Notes: a model not told the origin generated them from the letters alone. Shown: positions 15,714 through 27,765, counted from the stretch's first letter. The stretch is DNA of 64,000 nucleotides from Micromonospora sp. NBC_01796 (GCF_035917455.1 NZ_CP109078.1:1736001-1800000), one strand, 5' to 3'. Program-made: numbers and translations.

Positions 15714-18263
15714 TCAGCCGGTGTGCCCGTAGGCCGTGGTGCGCCGCCGCGCGGGCCGTCCGGCCGCCGCCGCGATGGCCTCCAACTGCGCCACCGTACG
15801 GGCCGAGCCGTTGTCGGAGCCGGCCATCCGGGAGATGGTCTCCTCCATCAGGGTGCCGCCGAGGTCGTTGCACCCACCCCGGAGCATCTCCACCGTGCCC
15901 TCGTCGCCGAGCTTCACCCAGGAGCACTGGATGTTGTCGATCCGCCCGTGCAGCAGCAGCCGGGCCATGGCGTGGACGACCCGGTTCTCCCGCCAGGTGG
16001 GGCCGGGGCGGGCGATGCCGGCCAGGTAGATCGGGGCGTTGGTGTGCACGAACGGGAGCGCCACGAACTCGGTGAAGCCACCGGTACGGTCCTGCACCCC
16101 GGCCAGCACCCGGAAGTGCCCGAGCCACTGCCCGGGGTGGTCGACGTGGCCGTACATCATCGTTGAGCTGGAGCGGATGCCGAGCTCGTGCGCGGTGCTG
16201 ACCACCTCGACCCAGGTCGCGGCGGGCAGTTTGCCCTTGGTCAGGACCCAGCGCACGTCGTCGTCGAGGATCTCGGCGGCGGTGCCCGGAATGGTGTCGA
16301 GCCCGGCGTCGCGCAACTGGGTCAGCCAGTCCCGTACGGAGACGCCCGCCTTGGCCGCCGCGGTGACGATCTCCATCGGCGAGTACGCGTGCACGTGCAT
16401 CCCCGGCACCCGTGCCTTCACCGCCCGGACGATGTCGGCGTACACGGTGACCGGGAGCTTCGGGTCGATCCCGCCCTGCATGCAGACCTCGGTGGCACCG
16501 GCCTGCCAGGCTTCCTCGGCCCGGTCGGCGACCTGCTCGACGGAGAGCCGGAACGCATCGGCGTCCCGTTCCCGCTGGGCGAAGGCGCAGAAGCGGCAGC
16601 CGACGTAACAGACGTTGCTGAAGTTGATGTTGCGGTTGACCACGTACGTGATGTCGTCACCGACAGCCGAGCGCCGTACGTCGTCGGCCACCCGGCACAG
16701 CTCGTCCAGGGCGGTGCCGTCGGCGGCGAAGAGCGCCATCGTGGCCGCCTCGTGCCGTGGCTCCAGCAGGGCCGCCGGATTCTCCGATGCCAGCCGCAGC
16801 CCGGCCAGCAGGTCGGCGGGGAGCCGCTCGGCCGCACCGCCACCGGCCCGCAACGCCGCCGCACCCTCGTCGACGTGGGCCGCGAGCTGCGCCCAGTCGC
16901 CGTAGACGCTGTCGAAGTCGCCGCGCCGGTCGTCGGTCCGCCCGGTGGTGTCGATGGTCGTGTGCAGGTCGGTCCGCCCGCCGGGCACGTACGCGTCCTC
17001 CGGCTCCTGCCACGGCCGACCGACCGGCAGCGCCGACTCGACCGCGAGCCCGGTCGCCGGGTCGGAGAGCGCACCCACGTGCGGCCCGATCCTCGGGTCG
17101 AGCCACGGGTCGCCGCGACGGACGTACTCCGGGTAGATGGTGAGCCGTTCCCGCAGGGTGAACCCGGCGGCGGCGGTACGGCTGGCCAGCTCCTCGATCT
17201 GCGGCCAGGGGCGCTCCGGGTTGACGTGGTCCGGGGTCACCGGTGACACGCCGCCCCAGTCGTCGATCCCGGCCCGCAGCAGCAGGTCGAACTCACCGGC
17301 GATCAGGTTCGGCGGCGCCTGGATCCGGGCGCCGGGGCCGAGCAGCACCCGCGCCACCGCCACGGTCGCGGCCAGGTCGTGCAGCTCGGCGTCGGGCATG
17401 CCGCGCATCGCCGTGTCCGGCTTGGCGCGGAAGTTCTGCACGATGACTTCCTGGATGTGGCCGTACTCCCGGTGGGTGCGGCGGATCGCGAACAGCGCGT
17501 CCACCCGCTCGGCCGGGGTCTCCCCGATGCCGATCAGCAGACCGGTGGTGAACGGGACCCCGACCCGTCCGGCGTCGTCGAGCACCCGCAGCCGTACGGC
17601 GGGTTCCTTGTCCGGGGAGCCGTAGTGCGGACCGCCGGGCTCGGACCAGAGCCGGGTGGCGGTCGTCTCCAGCATCATCCCCATGCTCGGCGCCACCGGC
17701 TTGAGCCGCTGCAACTCGGCCCAGGAGAGCACACCGGGGTTGAGGTGCGGCAGCAGTCCGGTCTCCTCCAGCACCGCCACCGCGCAGGCGCGTACGTAGT
17801 CCAGTGTGGAGTCGTAACCACGCTCGTCGAGCCACTGCCGGGCCGCCGGCCAGCGTTCCTCCGGGCGGTCACCGAGGGTGAACAGCGCTTCCTTGCAGCC
17901 CTGGGCGGCGCCCTCGCGGGCGATCGCCAGCACCTCGTCGCGGTCCAGGTAGGCGGCGGGCAGCCGGTGCGGCACGGTGGCGAAGGTGCAGTAGTGGCAG
18001 CGGTCCCGGCAGAGCCGGGTCAGCGGGATGAAAACCTTTTTGGAGTACGTGACCACGCCGGGACGGCCGGCGTCGCGCAGGCCCGCGTCCCGGATCGCAC
18101 CGGCGATCGCGAGCAGGTCGTCCAGCGGTTCACCGCGTGCGCTCAGCAGCGCGACGGCCTCGTCGGTGTCCACCGCCCGGCCGTCGGCGGCGCGCTTCAA
18201 CGCCCGACGCAGGCTCGCCTCGGTCGGAGCCACGGTCGGACCGGAGTCGATGCGATCAGCCAC
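15714..18263 (-). CDS. fbiC: FO synthase, fused CofG-CofH
   Basis: 849 residues, full length for the two-domain actinobacterial enzyme. It builds the deazaflavin chromophore FO of coenzyme F420 from tyrosine and a pyrimidine by two radical-SAM reactions. The N-terminal CofG half has its cluster at Cys85, Cys89 and Cys92 (CRDRCHYC); the C-terminal CofH half has Cys552, Cys556 and Cys559 (CYVGCRFC). Both clusters are intact. The start is GTG. Six 16-base tandem repeats lie 37 to 133 bases upstream of it. The next steps, CofD and FbiB, are encoded 1.3 kb further on the opposite strand. Confidence 0.96.
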   Translation of the reverse strand: MADRIDSGPTVAPTEASLRRALKRAADGRAVDTDEAVALLSARGEPLDDLLAIAGAIRDAGLRDAGRPGVVTYSKKVFIPLTRLCRDRCHYCTFATVPHRLPAAYLDRDEVLAIAREGAAQGCKEALFTLGDRPEERWPAARQWLDERGYDSTLDYVRACAVAVLEETGLLPHLNPGVLSWAELQRLKPVAPSMGMMLETTATRLWSEPGGPHYGSPDKEPAVRLRVLDDAGRVGVPFTTGLLIGIGETPAERVDALFAIRRTHREYGHIQEVIVQNFRAKPDTAMRGMPDAELHDLAATVAVARVLLGPGARIQAPPNLIAGEFDLLLRAGIDDWGGVSPVTPDHVNPERPWPQIEELASRTAAAGFTLRERLTIYPEYVRRGDPWLDPRIGPHVGALSDPATGLAVESALPVGRPWQEPEDAYVPGGRTDLHTTIDTTGRTDDRRGDFDSVYGDWAQLAAHVDEGAAALRAGGGAAERLPADLLAGLRLASENPAALLEPRHEAATMALFAADGTALDELCRVADDVRRSAVGDDITYVVNRNINFSNVCYVGCRFCAFAQRERDADAFRLSVEQVADRAEEAWQAGATEVCMQGGIDPKLPVTVYADIVRAVKARVPGMHVHAYSPMEIVTAAAKAGVSVRDWLTQLRDAGLDTIPGTAAEILDDDVRWVLTKGKLPAATWVEVVSTAHELGIRSSSTMMYGHVDHPGQWLGHFRVLAGVQDRTGGFTEFVALPFVHTNAPIYLAGIARPGPTWRENRVVHAMARLLLHGRIDNIQCSWVKLGDEGTVEMLRGGCNDLGGTLMEETISRMAGSDNGSARTVAQLEAIAAAAGRPARRRTTAYGHTG

Positions 18264-18299
18264 CAGTGCAGCCTAGGCGCTACCTCCGACGTGATCGCA

Positions 18300-18396
18300 T
18301 GGTGCCGGTCACATCAGCGTCCCGGTCACATCGTGTGCCGCTCACATCGTGCGTCGGGCGCATCGCGTGCCGTTCACATCGTGTGTCGGGCGCATC
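18300..18396. repeat. Six 16-bp tandem repeats upstream of fbiC
   Basis: Units end at 18315, 18332, 18348, 18364, 18380 and 18396 and are 16 bases long (one is 17). The plus-strand consensus is near GTGTGCCGKTCACATC; units 4 and 6 share GTCGGGCGCATC. They fill most of the fbiC 5' region. Confidence 0.75.
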
Positions 18397-18398
18397 GG

Positions 18399-18434
18399 CC
18401 GGAGCGGACGCCCACCGTCGGGCGCCCGCTCCGG
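18399..18434 (-). terminator. Terminator hairpin after the PGYPQ membrane protein gene
   Basis: Stem 18399-18413 with 18420-18434, 15 pairs with one mismatch and a six-base loop. It begins eight bases after the stop codon of the upstream minus-strand gene and shields fbiC from read-through. Confidence 0.65.
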
Positions 18435-18441
18435 TCGACGG

Positions 18442-20518
<2,077 letters not shown>

Positions 20519-20567
20519 TCAGCGCATCCGGCGGGAGAAGCGAATACGGCACGATCGTGGAGTTGGC

Positions 20568-21677
20568 GTGAAACTGGAGATCCTGCCGGTGCTCGGCATC
20601 GGTGACGTGGCCGAGGGCGACGACCTCGCGGCGATGATCACGACGGCCGCGCCGTGGCTGCGCGACGGGGACGTACTGATCGTCACCAGCAAGATCGTCT
20701 CGAAGGCGGAGGGGCGGCTGGTCGACGTACCGGCGGCCGAGGGGCCGGAGCGGGACGCGGCGCGGGAGGAGATCCTGGTCGCGGAGACCGCCCGGCCGGT
20801 CGCCCGGCGCGGGCCGGTCCGGATCGTGCAGACCCACCACGGTTTCGTGATGGCCTCGGCCGGCATCGACGCGTCCAATGTGGACCCGTCCCGGCTGGTG
20901 CTGCTGCCGAAGGACCCGGACGCCTCCGCCCGGGGGCTGCGGGCCGCACTGCGCGCGCGGCACGGCGCCGACGTTGCCGTGATCATCTCGGACACCATGG
21001 GTCGGCCGTGGCGCAACGGTCTCACCGACGTGGCGCTCGGCGTCGCCGGCCTGAGCGCGATCCGGGACCACCGGGGCGAGGTCGACCCGTACGGCAACGA
21101 GTTGAGCATCACCCAGATGGCCGTGGTCGACGAGCTGGCCGGCGCGGGTGAGCTGGTCAAGGGCAAGCGCGACCAGGTCCCGGTGGCGGTGGTACGCGGT
21201 TACCTCAACACGACCGAGCCGGCCGACGGAGCGGGCGCCTCGGTCCTGGTCCGCGACGCCGAACTCGACCTGTTCTCGCTCGGCACCGCCGAGGCGCGGG
21301 CCAGCGGGCTCCGGGCGGCGGCCACCCTGCCCGAGACGGCCCCGACCGGGGCCGGCTCGGACGGCACCGGGGTCGACCCGGTCGCGGTGCGGCGGGCGAT
21401 CGCCACCGTGGCCGACGCGGTGGCGCCCGGCACCGTCTTCACCCCGGTCACCCGCGAGGAGGTACGCGACCCGCTCGGCGTACCCGACCGGCCGGTGGCT
21501 GCCATCTCGATGGTGCTCTGCACCGCACCGGGCGAAGTCACCGCGACCGCCGGCACGCTCATCCGGTTCGGCGCCGACCTGCACCGGCTGCGCGCCGCCC
21601 TGGCCGCCGAGGGCGTCGCGTCGTCGGTCACCACGGCACCGGCCGACAGCACCGCGTCCGCCGCCCTCACCCTCTGA
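20568..21677 (+). CDS. fbiB: Coenzyme F420-0:L-glutamate ligase with shortened C-terminus
   Basis: 369 residues. Residues 1-245 are a complete CofE-type ligase that adds the glutamate tail: DGDVLIVTSKIVSKAEGR, VIISDTMGRPWRNG and VAGLSAIRDHRGEVDPYGNEL are diagnostic. Mycobacterial FbiB is about 450 residues because it carries an FMN-binding nitroreductase-fold domain that reduces dehydro-F420-0. Here only ~120 residues remain; they start like that domain (VDPVAVRRAIATVADAVAPG) but lack recognisable FMN-binding sequence. The start is GTG with GGAG upstream. It is probably co-transcribed with cofD. Confidence 0.9.
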   Translation: MKLEILPVLGIGDVAEGDDLAAMITTAAPWLRDGDVLIVTSKIVSKAEGRLVDVPAAEGPERDAAREEILVAETARPVARRGPVRIVQTHHGFVMASAGIDASNVDPSRLVLLPKDPDASARGLRAALRARHGADVAVIISDTMGRPWRNGLTDVALGVAGLSAIRDHRGEVDPYGNELSITQMAVVDELAGAGELVKGKRDQVPVAVVRGYLNTTEPADGAGASVLVRDAELDLFSLGTAEARASGLRAAATLPETAPTGAGSDGTGVDPVAVRRAIATVADAVAPGTVFTPVTREEVRDPLGVPDRPVAAISMVLCTAPGEVTATAGTLIRFGADLHRLRAALAAEGVASSVTTAPADSTASAALTL

Positions 21678-21726
21678 CCCGCCAACCGCCGGCGAGCGAG
21701 CCGGACGGCTCCGTCGCGGGCCGGAC

Positions 21727-21795
21727 GGTTCACGAGTGCGGCATAGCAGGGTTCACCGACGCGGCATGGCTCGGTTCACTGGTGCAGCATGGCTC
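21727..21795. repeat. Three 23-bp imperfect tandem repeats at a stop codon
   Basis: GGTTCAC begins units at 21727, 21750 and 21773, each followed by a GCGGCAT/GCAGCAT block. The last unit covers the C-terminal codons and stop of the ArsR-type gene (minus strand). The period of 23 is not a codon multiple, so the extra copies lie outside coding sequence. Confidence 0.7.
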
Positions 21796-22789
21796 GGCCG
21801 AGCGGGGTGAGCGTGTGCCGGACCGTGTTGCGGTCGCGCTGGCTGACCAGCAGCCCGGCGTTGCGCAGGACGGTGGCGTGCTGGCTCGCCGCCGCGGCCG
21901 AGATGTGCAGCCGGCGAGCCACCTCGCCGGTGGAACAACCCTCGTCCACCACCTCGAGGACGTTGGCGCGGGTCCGGCCGAGCAGCGCGGCCAGGGCCTC
22001 CCGACCGCCGCCCTGGCCGATGGCGGGTGCCGTACCGGCGCCCTCCCCGGGGGCGGGGGTGAGCCCGCCGAGCCGGTCGACCGGGTAGACCAGGACCGGC
22101 GGCAGGTCCGGGTCGAACAGGGCCACCGGCGTACGTGAGCAGAAGAACGACGGGATGAGCGTCAGCCCACGATCACCGAGGTGCAGTTCCCGGCTGTACG
22201 GGTAGTCGAGCACCTCCAGCACCCCGGCCGAGTAGCGGACCGCCGGACGCAGGCTCGCCAACAGCCCTTCGGCGCCTCCGTCGAGCAGTGCCCTGGCCCG
22301 ACGGATCCGGTCCGCCTCCACCGCCGCCTCGACCCGGTCCCAGTACGGTCCGAGCGCCACCGACTGGTACTGCCGCATCGAGTCGGTGAGCTGCCGCAGC
22401 ACCTCCGGCTCGCCCCGGGCCAGGGCGCCGGCCGTGCTGGGCAGCGCGTTCTCGGTGGCGAGCACGGACAGGTCGCGGTGCAGCAGGCGGGCCGGTGTGG
22501 ACCGGATCGCGTCCAGGCCCGCATCGAGCCCCCGGGATCCCTGGGAGGGGGTGAGGAAGTCGGGGAAGTATCCGCGTGGCGGGTTGAGCGCGAAGAGCAG
22601 ACGCTGTTGACCGGCCTGGTTCTCCCGACGAAGGCCCCGGTACACGTCCCGCCGCCAGCCGGACATCACCGGGTCGTGGGTGCGCCCCTGCAACAGGTGC
22701 AGGCTCAGGATCAGTTCCCAGACCGGGTCGGCCGCCGAGGCCACCCGGGTCCGGGCGATGTCCTCACTGGAGAAGAAGATTTTCAGCAT
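21776..22789 (-). CDS. ArsR-type winged-helix transcriptional regulator
   Basis: 337 residues. The last ~75 form a winged helix (VVDEGCSTGEVARRLHISAAAASQHATVLRNAGLL then SQRDRNTVRHTLTPLG). The N-terminal 240 residues match the large effector region seen in actinobacterial ArsR-like regulators (IFFSSEDIARTRVA, WELILSLHLLQG). No cysteine metal site is evident, so it is unlikely to be a metal sensor. Its target is unknown; it lies between fbiB and the manC group. Confidence 0.85.
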   Translation of the reverse strand: MLKIFFSSEDIARTRVASAADPVWELILSLHLLQGRTHDPVMSGWRRDVYRGLRRENQAGQQRLLFALNPPRGYFPDFLTPSQGSRGLDAGLDAIRSTPARLLHRDLSVLATENALPSTAGALARGEPEVLRQLTDSMRQYQSVALGPYWDRVEAAVEADRIRRARALLDGGAEGLLASLRPAVRYSAGVLEVLDYPYSRELHLGDRGLTLIPSFFCSRTPVALFDPDLPPVLVYPVDRLGGLTPAPGEGAGTAPAIGQGGGREALAALLGRTRANVLEVVDEGCSTGEVARRLHISAAAASQHATVLRNAGLLVSQRDRNTVRHTLTPLGRAMLHQ

Positions 22790-22983
22790 CCAGGCGGCTC
22801 CCGGTGGTGGCGGCCAGGGGGCATTCCGACACCTGTCAGATCGTACCCGCCACGATCCACCTGCATCTTTCAGCCTGAACTGAAAGACCTCGACGCCCCC
22901 GGTGCTGTCCCGGCATGCTCGCTATTGCCCAGCGCAACGCAAGTCTTGCCGGGGGTAAGGGGAGGTACGGACGTCCGGGCAGG

Positions 22984-24144
22984 TCACCACGAGGTTTCGC
23001 GGCCGTTGATCCGCGAAGGTGTCGCCCGGACGTCCCACTCCGTTCCAGCGCTGGACCAGAGCCCGATCCGCTGGTCCTCGTCGGTGACGTAGAGGTGCCC
23101 ACCGGCCACCTCGGCCAGTCCCTCCACATTGCGCAGCGGCGCGAGATCGGCCACCAGTTCTCCCGGCACCTCCCGCCGCCCCGGACCGGTCGACGGGGGC
23201 AGCACGTCGGCGTCGGCCGGCAGTCGGAAACGTACGTGCCGCGACGTCACGTCACCCCCGGCCGGGTGGTCGTCGAGCAGCACCGAGCCCTTCCCGAGCG
23301 CGTCGATCGATCCGATCACCGCCGAGTAGGACCCGTCGGCGTCGGCCGACAGGGCACGGAACCCGGTCAGGGCACCCGGTGGGGTCACCCCGGTCAACGC
23401 GTACGCCCGGACCACCCGTGGCCAGGCGGCCGACTCGAACATGTCGGCCATTCCGGTCACCTCGACCAGGATCGGTTCACCCCGGTCGGTGACCGGGAAC
23501 CGGAGCCCGAGCAGCAGGGATCCGCCCGGGGTGAACGCCGCCCCCTCGACGTTCAGCGGATGGTCGTCCGGGGCCAGTCGGCTCACCCAGGTCTTCGCCC
23601 TGGCACTGCCCCGGGCCACCGTCTCGGCGATGAACCGGTGCCGGACCCGGTCGCCCGGCGGGAGGACGGTGATGTCGGCGCCGGCCAGCACGTCGTTGAC
23701 CGCGCGGTGCAGTCGGAACTGGTTGCGTACCACCTGGAGGCGGGCCAGCCCGGTGGCGGCGTCCGTCTCCCGGAACCGGGCCACGAACGCCCGCCGGGGA
23801 CGCAGCGGACCGGCCTTCGATCCGAAGTGCGAGCCGAACACGTAGATCCACTCGCCGAACCGGGCCAGCGCCTCGGCGTCCTCGGTCCGGCCCTGTTCCA
23901 GCCCGGCGTCCGCGGCGAGCGGGTACGCGCCCCACCCGCCGCCGTTGCCCTGGACCAGCAGGCCGATGCTCCGCTCGACCGGTGCCTCGTCCAGCACCGT
24001 CCAGAACGCCTGCCGGGCGCCGTACGCGGCGAGCACCGCCGGTGCGCGTACGGGGAGCAGGTCGCTTGCCTCGTTACCGCCGAGGGCCAGGTCCACGGTG
24101 TGCACGGCGCCGGTCATGTCGATCAGGGTACGGACCGGCGCCAA
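22984..24144 (-). CDS. Uncharacterised protein, possibly DUF3616-like
   Basis: About 386 residues without a signal peptide. Repeated motifs NVEGAAFTPGGSLLLGLRFP and NVEGLAEVAGGHLYVTDED suggest a beta-propeller-like fold of the DUF3616 type; this assignment is tentative. The start is TTG at 24144, ten bases after the manC stop, or ATG at 24117. Close spacing suggests co-transcription with manC, but no link in function is evident. Confidence 0.6.
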   Translation of the reverse strand: MAPVRTLIDMTGAVHTVDLALGGNEASDLLPVRAPAVLAAYGARQAFWTVLDEAPVERSIGLLVQGNGGGWGAYPLAADAGLEQGRTEDAEALARFGEWIYVFGSHFGSKAGPLRPRRAFVARFRETDAATGLARLQVVRNQFRLHRAVNDVLAGADITVLPPGDRVRHRFIAETVARGSARAKTWVSRLAPDDHPLNVEGAAFTPGGSLLLGLRFPVTDRGEPILVEVTGMADMFESAAWPRVVRAYALTGVTPPGALTGFRALSADADGSYSAVIGSIDALGKGSVLLDDHPAGGDVTSRHVRFRLPADADVLPPSTGPGRREVPGELVADLAPLRNVEGLAEVAGGHLYVTDEDQRIGLWSSAGTEWDVRATPSRINGRETSW

Positions 24145-24154
24145 CGCCGCCGGC

Positions 24155-25252
24155 TCAGATGTAGCCTTCCTCGCCCCGCTGCTTCAACTCGTCGACCAGC
24201 TTCTTCACGTCCTGGGCCCGGTCACGGGGGCAGATCATCAACGCGTCCGGGGTGTCCACCACGATCAGGTCCCGCAGGCCGAGCGCGGCGACCAACCGGC
24301 CCGAGTGCGGCACCACGACCATGTTGGTGCTGTCCCAGAGCAGCACACCCGGCTTCTCCGTCTCCTCGCCACCGAGCACCACGTTGCCCGCCGCGTCCGC
24401 CGGCAGTACGTCACCGAGGGTGTGGAAGTCGCCGATGTCGTTCCACCCGAAGTCGCCGGGGACGGTCGCCACCCGACCCGCCGCGGCGGCACCCTCCATC
24501 ACCGCGTAGTCGACCGAGATCTTGGTCAGCGTGGGCCAGACCGTGCCGAGCACGTCCTCCCGTTCCGGGGTGTGCCACGCCTGCGCGATGGCGGTCACCC
24601 CGGCGTGCAGTTCGGGCTGTTGGCGGGCGAGTTCGGTGAGGAAGACGTCGACCTGCCAGACGAACATGCTGGCGTTCCAGAGATAGCGCCCGGACCGGAC
24701 GTACGCCTCGGCGACGTCGGCGGCCGGCTTCTCCTTGAACTCCTCCACCATGCGCAGCGGGCCGCCCTCGATCAGGGGACCGCACTGGAGGTAGCCGTAG
24801 CCGGTCTCCGGGCGGGTCGGGGTGATGCCGACCGTCATCAGCAGGCCCTGTTCGGCGCCGGTGATCGCCATCCGGACCGTCTCCACCCAGCGGGCCGGGT
24901 CGCCGATCAGGTGGTCCGCCGCGAACGAGCCCATCACCGCCGTCGGCTCCCGCAGTGCGATCACCGCCGCGGCCAGGGCGATCGCCGCGCAGGAGTCCCG
25001 TGGCGAGGGCTCGACCAGGATGTTCTCCTCCGGCAGCCCGGCGAGTTGGCGGGCGACGGCGGTGACGTGCGCGACGCCGGTGACCACCATCGTCCGGTCC
25101 GGGGTGGTGAGCGGGCCGATCCGGTCGACCGTCGCCTGGAGCAGTGACGCGTCGGTGCCCGTGAGCGGATGGAGGAACTTCGGGTGTCCGGCGCGGGACA
25201 GCGGCCAGAGGCGGGTGCCGCTGCCGCCCGCTGGGATGACGGCGAAAAACAT
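24155..25252 (-). CDS. manC: Mannose-1-phosphate guanylyltransferase
   Basis: 365 residues. The nucleotidyltransferase signature FAVIPAGGSGTRLWPLSR is at the N-terminus, FKEKP near residue 175 is the sugar-phosphate site, and LWNASMFVW and GDFGWNDIGDF are family blocks. It makes GDP-mannose from mannose-1-phosphate and GTP, the donor for cell-envelope mannans and glycoproteins. The start is ATG 25252, with a GTG at 25258 also possible. A glycosyltransferase gene lies upstream on the same strand. Confidence 0.93.
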   Translation of the reverse strand: MFFAVIPAGGSGTRLWPLSRAGHPKFLHPLTGTDASLLQATVDRIGPLTTPDRTMVVTGVAHVTAVARQLAGLPEENILVEPSPRDSCAAIALAAAVIALREPTAVMGSFAADHLIGDPARWVETVRMAITGAEQGLLMTVGITPTRPETGYGYLQCGPLIEGGPLRMVEEFKEKPAADVAEAYVRSGRYLWNASMFVWQVDVFLTELARQQPELHAGVTAIAQAWHTPEREDVLGTVWPTLTKISVDYAVMEGAAAAGRVATVPGDFGWNDIGDFHTLGDVLPADAAGNVVLGGEETEKPGVLLWDSTNMVVVPHSGRLVAALGLRDLIVVDTPDALMICPRDRAQDVKKLVDELKQRGEEGYI

Positions 25253-25316
25253 CAACACATCATGCCGGACGTTTCGCCCCTCATATGCATGCTTGCTCTG
25301 AGCGCGGAATTCCGGT

Positions 25317-26465
25317 TCATCCGCTGATCCGGCTCCAGGCCGCCAGGTGCACCTCGGCGCTGGACTCCCAGGTGAACTCCTTCGCCCGGTCCAGTCCCGC
25401 CTTGGCCAGGGTCAACCGGCGCGATTCGTCGTCGAGCAGGGCGGCCAGGTCGGTGGCGATCTGCTGCGGGTCCTCGCTGGTGTAGGCGACGGCGTCGCCG
25501 CCGACCTCGGGGAGCGAGAGCCGTGGGGTGGTCAGCACCGGGGCGGCGCAGGCCATCGCCTCCAGGATCGGCAGGCCGAAGCCCTCCCCGTACGACGGGT
25601 AGGCGGCGACCAGCGCACCGCCGAGGAAGCCGGGCAGGTCGGCGTAGCGCAGATAGCCGGGGCGGAGCAGCCGCAGGTGCGCGGGTACGTCCGCGACGGC
25701 CTGGTCGATGTCGTCGTCGTGCCCCTGCCCACCGGCGATGACCAGGGCCGGCGGATCGTCCCGGTCCTGTACGGCGAGCACCCAGCCACGGATCAGGTTC
25801 GGTACGTTCTTGCGCGGCTCCTTGGCCCCGAGGAACGCCACGTAGTTGTGCCCGCCGAGGCCGAGCCGGGCGCGTACCCGGGCCTTCTCCTCCTCGCTGG
25901 GTGCGTGGAAGGCGCTCTGGTCGACCCCGTGGTAGGCGACGTCGATCTTGGTCGGGTCGGCGTCGAGCAGCCGGATCAGCTCGTCCCGGGTGGCCTTGCT
26001 CGGCACGATCACCCGGTCGGCCCGGCGCAGCGAGGTCTTGATCGCACTGCGGAAGAAGGTCCGCCGGGACTTGTCGTAGTGCTCCGGCTCGGTGAAGAAG
26101 GTCGCGTCGTGCACGGTCACCGTGACCGGACAACCGGCCCGCAGCGGGCAGGTGTAGAACGGCGAGTGCAGGACCTGCGCGCCGACCTGCTGGGCGAGCA
26201 GCGGCAACCCGGTCTGCTCCCAGGCCAGCCGGGCCGGTCGGTGGGCGACGGCGGCCGGTGCGGAGATCACCTCGACCGCCGGCAGCATCCGCGCGTAACG
26301 CTCCGCGTCGGTCCGGAGTCCGACCACGACCAGATCGACCCCACCCGATGCGCACATTCTGCCCAGCGCGCCGAGCAGGCCATCGACGTATCGACCGACG
26401 CCGCCACGGTCGGCGGGGACGCTGGTGGCGTCGATGAGCACGCGGGGCGGGCGACCGGGGGTCAC
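25317..26465 (-). CDS. GT4-family glycosyltransferase
   Basis: 382 residues, GT-B fold. The N-terminus RVLIDATSVPADRGGVGRYV is the acceptor-side Gly-rich loop; AFLGAKEPRKNVPNLIRGW and the donor-site PSYGEGFGLPILEAMACAAPV with its E-x7-E mark the C-terminal domain. Probably adds mannose or a related sugar to an envelope glycan, given manC downstream; the acceptor is unknown. GTG 26465 is chosen because GAGGAG precedes it at eight bases; the open frame extends far upstream without homology. Divergent from the TIGR03089 gene. Confidence 0.9.
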   Translation of the reverse strand: MTPGRPPRVLIDATSVPADRGGVGRYVDGLLGALGRMCASGGVDLVVVGLRTDAERYARMLPAVEVISAPAAVAHRPARLAWEQTGLPLLAQQVGAQVLHSPFYTCPLRAGCPVTVTVHDATFFTEPEHYDKSRRTFFRSAIKTSLRRADRVIVPSKATRDELIRLLDADPTKIDVAYHGVDQSAFHAPSEEEKARVRARLGLGGHNYVAFLGAKEPRKNVPNLIRGWVLAVQDRDDPPALVIAGGQGHDDDIDQAVADVPAHLRLLRPGYLRYADLPGFLGGALVAAYPSYGEGFGLPILEAMACAAPVLTTPRLSLPEVGGDAVAYTSEDPQQIATDLAALLDDESRRLTLAKAGLDRAKEFTWESSAEVHLAAWSRISG

Positions 26466-26634
26466 TTGGCGACTCCTCAAACTGCGGGTTGTGGGGAACA
26501 ACACTCTTGCCAAGCCTACGCCGCCCCGCTGTCCCGGCGTCGACTGCGACCCGACAGCCCGTTGTCTTTCCGGCGACTGAACCGATACCGGCGACCGGAC
26601 CCGGACCCAGCCGCGAAGGCTATCCTCAGTGGCG

Positions 26635-27405
26635 ATGACGGACAAAACCACGACGGCCGACACCATCGCGCGCGTGCTCGCCGCTGCGGTCGCCGCCGAC
26701 CCGACCAGACCCCTGCTGACCTGGTACGACGACGCCACCGGCGACCGTACGGAGCTGTCCGGGGCGACGCTCGCCAACTGGGTCGCCAAGACCGCGAACC
26801 TGCTGGTCGACTCGGCCGGACTGGCTCCCGGAGACCGGGCCGGCGTACTGCTGCCGCCGCACTGGCAGACCGCGTCCGTCCTGCTCGGCTGCTGGTCAGC
26901 GGGGTTGGCGGTGCACGGGAGCGGGGTGTCCGTACCGGCCGGCGCAGCGACGCCCGCCGATGCCTCGACGGACAGTCCGGAGCCGCCGCGTCCGGTCGAC
27001 GTCCTCTTCGTGGCGGCCGACCGGATCGACACCGCCTCGGCCTGGCCGGCCGGTGACCGGTACGCGCTGGCGCTCGCCCCGATGGCCGCACCGCTGCGTA
27101 CGGTCCCGCCGGGCTTCGCCGACTACGTGGTGGAGGTACGCGGCCACGGCGACCACTTCACCCCGGAACCGGGCGGTGGCCCCCAGGACGCCGGGCTGAC
27201 CGGGCTCGCGGCCCGGTCTGCGGCAACGCTCGGGATCACCGCCGGTGCCCGGGTGCTGATCGACGCGACCACCCACCCGGATCCGGTGGACTGGCTGCTC
27301 GCGCCCCTGGTCGCCGGGGCCAGCGTGGTCCTCTGCGGGCACCTCGACCGGGCCCGACTGGCCGACCGGCTGACCTCCGAACGGGTCACCCTCGACCTGT
27401 CCTGA
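26635..27405 (+). CDS. TIGR03089 family protein
   Basis: 256 residues. The sequence (RPLLTWYDDATGDRTELSGATLANWVAKTANLLVD in pieces) resembles the first part of an AMP-forming acyl-CoA/amino-acid ligase but the ATP-binding and adenylation motifs are absent. This is the known TIGR03089 family of actinobacteria, of unknown function and usually near envelope sugar genes, as here. ATG 26635 is used; a GTG two codons earlier is possible. Confidence 0.88.
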   Translation: MTDKTTTADTIARVLAAAVAADPTRPLLTWYDDATGDRTELSGATLANWVAKTANLLVDSAGLAPGDRAGVLLPPHWQTASVLLGCWSAGLAVHGSGVSVPAGAATPADASTDSPEPPRPVDVLFVAADRIDTASAWPAGDRYALALAPMAAPLRTVPPGFADYVVEVRGHGDHFTPEPGGGPQDAGLTGLAARSAATLGITAGARVLIDATTHPDPVDWLLAPLVAGASVVLCGHLDRARLADRLTSERVTLDLS

Positions 27406-27420
27406 GCCGGCACCGGGTGT

Positions 27421-27765
27421 TCACAGCTCGGACGGGAAGACTTCACGCAGCACGCCGTCCGGACCGCACCGGTAGAAGCCGGCGACGTCACCCAGCCACG
27501 GACGGGATCGTGCCTCGGCCGGGGTGAGCACCGTGGCCTGGACCCGCAGCACCACGGACCGCCCCCGGTACGGGGTCCGCGTACCCACCAGGCCGTCGAC
27601 CAGGACCGCCCGACGCCCGGAGACGAGCGCCCCGTCGACCACCCAGTCCGCCGGCAGGTGACACCAGGCGGTACGGACCATCCGGGCCAGCGGGCTGAGT
27701 GCCCCGCCGCCACCGGTGCTCGGATGGACGGTGTCGGTGATGGTCAGTTGCAGGTAGGCGCCCAC
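27421..27765 (-). CDS. Hypothetical protein, 114 aa
   Basis: Starts GTG at 27765 (GAYLQLTITDTVHPSTGGGG). No domain recognised. It contains short hydrophobic strands and a central RGRSVVLRVQATVLTPAEA. Convergent with the TIGR03089 gene and separated from the acetoacetyl-CoA synthetase by a possible terminator. Coding-like third-position GC supports it as real. Confidence 0.55.
   Translation of the reverse strand: MGAYLQLTITDTVHPSTGGGGALSPLARMVRTAWCHLPADWVVDGALVSGRRAVLVDGLVGTRTPYRGRSVVLRVQATVLTPAEARSRPWLGDVAGFYRCGPDGVLREVFPSEL

Noticed and set aside
18300-18396. Tandem repeats considered as a CRISPR array
   Set aside because: Units are 16 bases and contiguous with no spacers, and no cas genes are present.
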